Below, piece after piece: positions 15,129 through 19,208 of a stretch of 19,208 bases of DNA. How positions within the stretch are numbered: the first letter of the stretch is position 1; each line of letters opens with the position of its first letter. The notes under the pieces were generated by a model. It had not been told where the DNA came from. It searched no databases and saw only the letters and a list, made by a program, of their open reading frames with translations. The position numbers and the translations under genes were made by a program. Source of the DNA: Bacillota bacterium (GTDB taxonomy: Bacteria > Bacillota > Dehalobacteriia > UBA4068); contig JAFSIU010000058.1 of NCBI GenBank assembly GCA_017439615.1, positions 1-19,208 on the forward strand. The letters run 5' to 3'.

Positions 15129-15629
15129 TTAAAGCTCTTTCTCCATCAGGTAGAACAAGCCTTTGCGCAGTATTATCTCTCCTATCATGTTAAAGCCCTT
15201 TTTTTGATAAAGGTGCAGAGCTGCCGGATTCTGCGAAAAAGCATCCAGACGGATGCTTTTTCCGCCGAGTGCTTTGATTTGCTTTTCTATTTCAGCGACT
15301 GCTTGTGAGGCAATCCCCTGCCCCTGAAAAGCCGGAGAAACACACAGACGGTGAATGACAAAAGCACTTTCCTGCGGAAATTGCCATTGGCAGCTTGCAT
15401 ATTGCGCATCTGCTGTTTGATTGATAGCGAAAAAGCAGGCTATTTTGCCATTGCTGACGCCGACAGTTCCTTCTTCGGCAAGGATATCCGCGGCAATATC
15501 ATCTTTAGCAGGGTAAATCTCGTCCCATTGATATATACCGCAGCGATCCATTTCGTCTATTGCGGCGAGGAAAACCTTTTCAAATATTTCATCAAGATCT
15601 GCGGGAGTGGCCTTGCGGAAAGTTAACAT
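15129..15629 (-). CDS. GNAT N-acetyltransferase
   Basis: The 166-residue product has the GNAT fold. It begins MLTFRKATPADLDEIFEKVF, has the beta-4 strand VIHRLCVSPAFQGQGIASQAV with the acetyl-CoA loop QGQGIA at about 102-107, and ends with RLDAFSQNPAALHLYQKKGF, typical of general acetyltransferases. The substrate is unknown. Its AGGA ribosome binding site (minus strand, 15637-15640) overlaps the argS stop codon, and only 9 bases separate the genes, so it is translated from the argS transcript. Whether it works on tRNA, proteins or a small molecule cannot be told from the sequence. Confidence 0.9.
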   Translation of the reverse strand: MLTFRKATPADLDEIFEKVFLAAIDEMDRCGIYQWDEIYPAKDDIAADILAEEGTVGVSNGKIACFFAINQTADAQYASCQWQFPQESAFVIHRLCVSPAFQGQGIASQAVAEIEKQIKALGGKSIRLDAFSQNPAALHLYQKKGFNMIGEIILRKGLFYLMEKEL

Positions 15630-15638
15630 AGTCTTATC

Positions 15639-17330
15639 CTACATTTTCTCGGGTGCGGAAACGCCGATGATGGAAAGGCCTTTTTTGATGACCTGAGCAG
15701 CGGCTTTGATGAGATAAAGTCTTGCATTGGTCAATTCCTTGTCATCGGTCAGCACACGGCAATGGGTGTAGAAATTGTGGAAGAGCGATGCCAGATCCTG
15801 AACAAAGATGGGGATGCGATGCGGCTCTCTGTTTTTGGCAGCAAGAATGATTTCATCGGGGAAATCTGCCATCTTGCGAATGAGCTGCAGCTCTGCGGCT
15901 TCTTTCAGCAGTGAGAAGTCTACTTTGTCAAATGCGGGCAGCTCATTGCCCTCTGCCAGAAATGCGGAAAGAATGGAGCAAATGCGCGCATGTGCATATT
16001 GCACATAATATACAGGATTGTCCGAGGATTGCTGCACAGCTAAATCCAGGTCGAAATCCATCTGGCTGTCGGAGGAGCGCATGGTGAAGAAGAAGCGCGC
16101 TGCATCCACGCCAATATCATCAAGCAGGTCATTCAATGTGATATAGCGGCCTGTACGCTTGGACATTCTTACGACCTCGCCATTGGAAACGAGGCGGACA
16201 AGCTGCATCAGAATGACCTCTAAGCCCTCTCTGTCATAGCCAAGAGCCTCCAGAGCGCCTTTCATACGTGCGACATGACCGTGATGGTCTGCGCCCCAGA
16301 TATCAATGGTTTTCCCGAATCCACGCTTGAATTTGTTGTCATGATAGGCAATATCCGCAGCATAATAGGTAGGAATGCCGTTTGCACGGATAACGACCTC
16401 GTCCTTTTCCTCGCCGAATTTGGTGCAGGCAAGCCAGGTCGCACCCTCTTTTTCATAGAGATAGTCTTTTTCGCGCAGAATATTCAGAACATCGACAATC
16501 GCACCGCTTTCATGCAGGGTCTGCTCCGAGAACCAGACATGATATTTGACGCCGAAGCGTTCCAAGGTGGCACGCATAGCAGCGATTTTCTTTTCCAGTC
16601 CATATTCAATGAGGAATGCACGGCGCAGAGAGGATTCGATTTTCTGATATTTATCGCCGACCTCTGCGACCAGCTCGCGCATGGTGTCGGTGATATCCTC
16701 ACCGTGATATCCGTCCTCGGGGAATTCAACATCCTCGCCCAAAAGCTGCAGATAGCGTGCCTCGAGAGAAAATCCGAATTTCTCAATCTGATTGCCTGCA
16801 TCATTGATATAAAATTCCTTTTCTGCCTCTGCACCGCAAAGGTCAAAAAGATTATAAAGAGCATCGCCGATAGCAGCGCCGCGGGCATTGCCCATATGCA
16901 TTTCGCCTGTGGGATTGGCAGAAACGAATTCCACCTGAATCTTCTCGCCGGCATAAAAACTATTCTTTCCGAAATTCTCTCCCTGCTCCAAAATCTGCTG
17001 CAGCAGCTTGGCCTGCCAGCCCTCTTTGAGACGGAAATTGATGAAGCCTGCACCTGCAACCTCGCAGGAGGCGATGATGCCGTCAATGCAATCTATCCTC
17101 TCTGTGAGCAGATTTGCGATATCGCGTGGATTTTTGCGTGCGCTTCTTGCAAGCAGCATGGCAAGATTGGCGGAAAAATCACCAAAAGCAGCCTCTCTGG
17201 GCACCTCTACGGTGAAATCGGGGGCGGGAGCCTCCGGCAATTCCTTGTCCACACAAGCACGGTAATAAGCCGCCAGCAGGGCGTTTGCGATTTCGGCCTT
17301 GAGTGCGCCGATCAAAGTGTTTTCGAACAT
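15639..17330 (-). CDS. argS: Arginyl-tRNA synthetase
   Basis: ArgS is the class I synthetase that attaches arginine to tRNA-Arg. The 563-residue product is full length. The N-terminal Add1 domain (about 1-110) recognises the tRNA D-loop. The HIGH-type motif appears as HMGN (145-148) within NPTGEMHMGNARG. The KMSKS-type loop is VVRMSKRTG, and a DALR anticodon-binding domain ends the protein. GGAGGAG precedes the ATG. It is on the opposite strand to its neighbours and heads a short operon with a GNAT acetyltransferase. Its promoter is probably the extended -10 element at 17371-17399. Confidence 0.98.
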   Translation of the reverse strand: MFENTLIGALKAEIANALLAAYYRACVDKELPEAPAPDFTVEVPREAAFGDFSANLAMLLARSARKNPRDIANLLTERIDCIDGIIASCEVAGAGFINFRLKEGWQAKLLQQILEQGENFGKNSFYAGEKIQVEFVSANPTGEMHMGNARGAAIGDALYNLFDLCGAEAEKEFYINDAGNQIEKFGFSLEARYLQLLGEDVEFPEDGYHGEDITDTMRELVAEVGDKYQKIESSLRRAFLIEYGLEKKIAAMRATLERFGVKYHVWFSEQTLHESGAIVDVLNILREKDYLYEKEGATWLACTKFGEEKDEVVIRANGIPTYYAADIAYHDNKFKRGFGKTIDIWGADHHGHVARMKGALEALGYDREGLEVILMQLVRLVSNGEVVRMSKRTGRYITLNDLLDDIGVDAARFFFTMRSSDSQMDFDLDLAVQQSSDNPVYYVQYAHARICSILSAFLAEGNELPAFDKVDFSLLKEAAELQLIRKMADFPDEIILAAKNREPHRIPIFVQDLASLFHNFYTHCRVLTDDKELTNARLYLIKAAAQVIKKGLSIIGVSAPEKM

Positions 17331-17370
17331 AATGCTCCTCCGGAAACAATGGTTTAATTATTAATAAATC

Positions 17371-17399
17371 ATTCTAACATATTTTATCCCCGAAAACAA
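17371..17399 (-). promoter_or_regulatory. Probable argS promoter
   Basis: On the minus strand, TTGTTT (17394-17399) is followed by a 17-base spacer and TAGAAT (17371-17376), which has a TG one base upstream (extended -10). The -35 is poor but the -10 is good. It lies 41 bases upstream of the argS start codon. Confidence 0.5.
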
Positions 17400-17420
17400 G
17401 CCATATCAAACAATGCATTA

Positions 17421-17564
17421 TCAAGCCTGCTGAAAATCATTCTGTGCAAAATCATTGCGGCAGGGTATCTGGCTGAAGCGGCGATTACGGCGAGCCTCTT
17501 TTTCTGCCTGATGGTTTATATATAATATAGAAAAAACAATACTGCAAACAAATAAAGTGTCCAT
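17421..17564 (-). CDS. Small single-helix membrane protein, hypothetical
   Basis: The 47-residue frame starts MDTLFVCSIVFSILYINH, giving one N-terminal hydrophobic helix, and continues with a highly charged tail (EKEARRNRR). A near-ideal AGGAGG ribosome binding site (minus strand, 17572-17577) stands 7 bases before the ATG at 17564, which is the main reason I accept it. An upstream in-frame ATG at 17603 is less likely. It lies about 90 bases upstream of argS on the same strand. I do not recognise it; it could be a small regulatory membrane peptide or a toxin-like peptide, but nothing supports a specific role. Confidence 0.55.
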   Translation of the reverse strand: MDTLFVCSIVFSILYINHQAEKEARRNRRFSQIPCRNDFAQNDFQQA

Positions 17565-17771
17565 TGTTCTCCTCCTTTTGTTTTCTTGATCAAAGCATAA
17601 CAAAAGAATTGTACGATAAAGAGGATATAAAAGAGGATTTTTGAAAATGCTTTATCTTTTAAGCATTTTGTCAGCAAAAAAAGGTTTTCTTATTGCTGCA
17701 AATGTTTTATATTATATATAGTAGATATTGTGCATTGAAATCTGAGAGAGAATTTTCGGGGAGGCTGTTTT

Positions 17772-18674
17772 ATGAAAAGAGTTGTCAGCGTTTCTTTGGG
17801 TGCATCCAAAAGAAATCATAAGGTAGAAACCACGATCCTGGGTGAAGAATTCAGTATCGAGCGCATCGGTACCGATGGCGATGTCAAAAAAGCCAAGCAA
17901 ATGATCAGAGAGCTTGATGGCAAGGTCGCAGCTATCGGCCTGGGCGGTACTGATTTATATATACATTCCGAGAAAAAACGCTATGCCTTCCGCGAGAGCA
18001 AAGCACTGCGCGATTGCGCACCCAACACCCCTGTTACCGATGGCAGCTATCTCAAAAAAACGCTGGAATATCGTCTTATCTATTATGTCCGCGATCAGCT
18101 CGGCATCGATTTTAAAGGCAAAAAGGTTCTTTTGATGTGTGCCGTTGACCGTCATGGTATGGCTCGTGCGCTGGCAGAATGCAATGCCGATCTTAAATGC
18201 GGTGATCTTGTTTTCACTCTTGGCATTCCCAAACTCATCAATTCCTTCAGGACAGTGACAATGCTTGCCTCTGTTTTGTGCCCTATCATCGTGCAGCTGC
18301 CGATGAAATGGGTTTATCCCACAGGTGCTGCTCAGGATAAGCCCAACACCAAATTTCATCGCTTCTTTGATGGCATTGATATAGTCTGCGGCGATTATCT
18401 CTTTATCAAAAAATATATGCCCGAGAATCTGCAGGGCAAAATCATCATTACCAACACCGTAACCCCCGAGGATATCGAAATTCTGCGCGCCCGCGGTGCC
18501 AAAATGCTCATCACCGGCACTCCCGAAATGGAAGGCCGCTCCTTCGGCACCAATGTCATGGAGGGAGTCATCGCAGCCTTCTCCGGACAAAGTCCCGATC
18601 AGATGGGCGATGAAGAATTTTTGAAATGGGTCGATAAGGTCAGCTATATTCCTCGTGTTGTGGAATTGAATTAG
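17772..18674 (+). CDS. Quinate 5-dehydrogenase-like protein of unknown function
   Basis: The 300-residue product resembles a Firmicutes family commonly labelled quinate 5-dehydrogenase. It begins MKRVVSVSLGASKRNHKVE and has IGTDGDVKKAKQMIRELDGKV, AIGLGGTDLYI, VLLMCAVDRHGMARAL, KIIITNTVTPEDIE and a C-terminal GRSFGTNVMEGVIAAFSG. A Rossmann-type nucleotide fold is plausible for the segment around residues 115-150, but no classical GxGxxG is visible. The quinate annotation is weak: no shikimate or quinate genes are nearby. It is monocistronic, with GGGGAGG at 17759-17765 as ribosome binding site. TTGCTG (17693-17698) and TATATA (17715-17720) form a possible weak promoter, and a strong terminator follows. 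Confidence 0.85.
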   Translation: MKRVVSVSLGASKRNHKVETTILGEEFSIERIGTDGDVKKAKQMIRELDGKVAAIGLGGTDLYIHSEKKRYAFRESKALRDCAPNTPVTDGSYLKKTLEYRLIYYVRDQLGIDFKGKKVLLMCAVDRHGMARALAECNADLKCGDLVFTLGIPKLINSFRTVTMLASVLCPIIVQLPMKWVYPTGAAQDKPNTKFHRFFDGIDIVCGDYLFIKKYMPENLQGKIIITNTVTPEDIEILRARGAKMLITGTPEMEGRSFGTNVMEGVIAAFSGQSPDQMGDEEFLKWVDKVSYIPRVVELN

Positions 18675-18715
18675 AAGTATATTATTATATAGAAAACATC
18701 ACAGAGAAAACTGCT

Positions 18716-18767
18716 TTTCGCTCAGCCGGATTTATGTAAAAATTTTTCGGCCGGGCGAAATTTTTTT
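18716..18767 (+). terminator. Strong intrinsic terminator after the quinate dehydrogenase-like gene
   Basis: A 13-pair stem with one mismatch and one G-T pair (TTTCGCTCAGCCG at 18716-18728, CGGCCGGGCGAAA at 18748-18760) is followed by seven Ts (18761-18767). It begins about 40 bases after the stop codon and insulates this gene from the rRNA-type promoters downstream. Confidence 0.92.
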
Positions 18768-18869
18768 GCATCTTTTTTATATTCCGGCATAAGATATATA
18801 GTGTGCATTATGCAAAACAAAGAAGATATTGTGTGTTCGCCAAAAAGTTTTTCAATATCTTGTGTGAAA

Positions 18870-18887
18870 TTGTAAAAATTTTTACAA
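18870..18887. repeat. 18-base perfect palindrome upstream of rRNA-type promoters
   Basis: TTGTAAAAATTTTTACAA is a perfect inverted repeat whose right end is 33 bases before the -35 of the first tandem promoter. It could be an operator, a bent A-tract element or part of an upstream activating region. No binding protein can be assigned. Confidence 0.6.
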
Positions 18888-18920
18888 ATGCAAAAAACTT
18901 GATTTTTTTGGCAAAAGCCC

Positions 18921-18949
18921 TTGACAAGCCCTGTTTCTTTTGGTAATAT
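18921..18949 (+). promoter_or_regulatory. rRNA operon promoter P1
   Basis: A perfect -35 TTGACA (18921-18926), 17-base spacer and -10 TAATAT (18944-18949) form a strong sigma-A promoter preceded by AT-rich sequence that could be an UP element. Together with P2 about 96 bases downstream it makes the tandem arrangement common for Firmicutes rrn operons. Confidence 0.88.
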
Positions 18950-19016
18950 TATTAATGCACACACCCACGGAGTCAAAATTTCTCGAAAAAATCTTGAAAA
19001 TATTTTGAAAAAAGTA

Positions 19017-19046
19017 TTGACAAGTGTCTGCTGTTAGTGATACAAT
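19017..19046 (+). promoter_or_regulatory. rRNA operon promoter P2
   Basis: A perfect -35 TTGACA (19017-19022), an 18-base spacer and -10 TACAAT (19041-19046). It is followed closely by a hairpin and a boxA-like element, marking the transcribed leader of an rRNA operon. Confidence 0.9.
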
Positions 19047-19208
19047 AGCAGAGCGCACTTTTGAGAAAGCTCTTGAAAGTGGTGCATAAATTAGGTCTTT
19101 GAGAACTGAACAGTGACGAACCAAAAGCAAATAAGTCCTTACAAATTCTTTTTTTAAATTAAGTAAAAGAGCCAAAGGACTCGAAGTAAGATAAATGAAG
19201 ACGGGGGA
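19047..19208 (+). other. rRNA operon leader with boxA-type antitermination element
   Basis: Downstream of P2, CACTTT (19056-19061) can pair with AAAGTG (19076-19081), forming a hairpin that encloses a smaller GAG/CTC stem, in a boxB-like position. GGTCTTTGAGAACT at 19094-19107 closely resembles the Bacillus rrn boxA (GTTCTTTGAAAACT) bound by NusB-NusE. AGTCCTT (19134-19140) can pair with AAGGACT (19175-19181), perhaps an RNA-processing stem. The window ends before the 16S gene itself, which should begin shortly after 19208. Confidence 0.8.

Noticed and set aside
16275..17357. 360-codon plus-strand open frame opposite argS
   Set aside because: It is complementary to argS, whose HMGN and MSK motifs fix the true strand.
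17644..17669. Hairpin AAAATGCTT/AAGCATTTT as a terminator
   Set aside because: It is AT-rich, has no following T tract in either direction, and is not positioned after a gene on either strand.
1..19208. CRISPR array, tRNA genes, transposase or phage genes
   Set aside because: I saw no regularly spaced repeats, no tRNA-like GTTCGA arm in a cloverleaf context, and no integrase, transposase or phage structural motif.

Overview
The window looks like a piece of a Bacillota (Firmicutes) chromosome close to the replication origin. The evidence is the gene order mnmE, mnmG, rsmG, then parA-parB; four parS-type sites; strong AGGAGG-type ribosome binding sites; and the order phosphatase/rpiB, glyA, dCMP deaminase, UDP-GlcNAc 2-epimerase, which echoes the ywlE-ywlF-glyA-upp-mnaA neighbourhood of Bacillus and clostridia. 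Mid-range GC and the presence of a gene often labelled quinate 5-dehydrogenase make Negativicutes or Clostridia my best guess, but that is inference. No 16S sequence is inside the window to settle it.

Region 1 (1-5431) holds the RNA-modification genes. mnmE (166-1572) ends at a strong hairpin terminator and is followed by about 900 bases without a convincing gene. That gap carries two parS sites and a degenerate, GC-rich inverted-repeat element. A small zinc-ribbon protein (2500-2760) precedes mnmG and rsmG, which overlap by 8 bases. A perfect parS lies just upstream of mnmE, and a one-mismatch parS is embedded in the mnmG coding sequence.

Region 2 (5457-8239) is an accessory block between rsmG and parA: a membrane zinc-ribbon protein, a GNAT acetyltransferase, a DUF368 (PopT-type) undecaprenyl-phosphate translocase homologue, a small two-helix membrane protein and a DUF3267 metallopeptidase-like membrane protein. 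Region 3 (8291-10670) is parA-parB, with parB followed after about 30 bases by an isoprenylcysteine-methyltransferase-like membrane protein.

Region 4 (10785-14674) is a metabolic run: a fused low-molecular-weight phosphatase/ribose-5-phosphate isomerase B, glyA with a hairpin after it, then dCMP deaminase and UDP-GlcNAc 2-epimerase in tight succession, closed by a terminator. From 14675 to 15128 lies a convergent intergenic region with two hairpins and an odd short conserved-looking peptide frame.

Region 5 is on the minus strand: a small membrane ORF (17564-17421), argS (17330-15639) and a GNAT acetyltransferase (15629-15129), the last two forming an operon. Region 6 returns to the plus strand with the quinate-dehydrogenase-like gene (17772-18674), a strong terminator, and then tandem consensus promoters with a boxA-type leader. 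These almost certainly drive an rRNA operon whose 16S gene begins just beyond the right edge.

The most notable items are the parS cluster and its placement, the phosphatase-RpiB fusion with a ribosome binding site preserved at the domain junction, the unexplained intergenic elements, and the tandem rRNA promoter region with an 18-base perfect palindrome upstream. I do not see a clear new defence or mobile system here.
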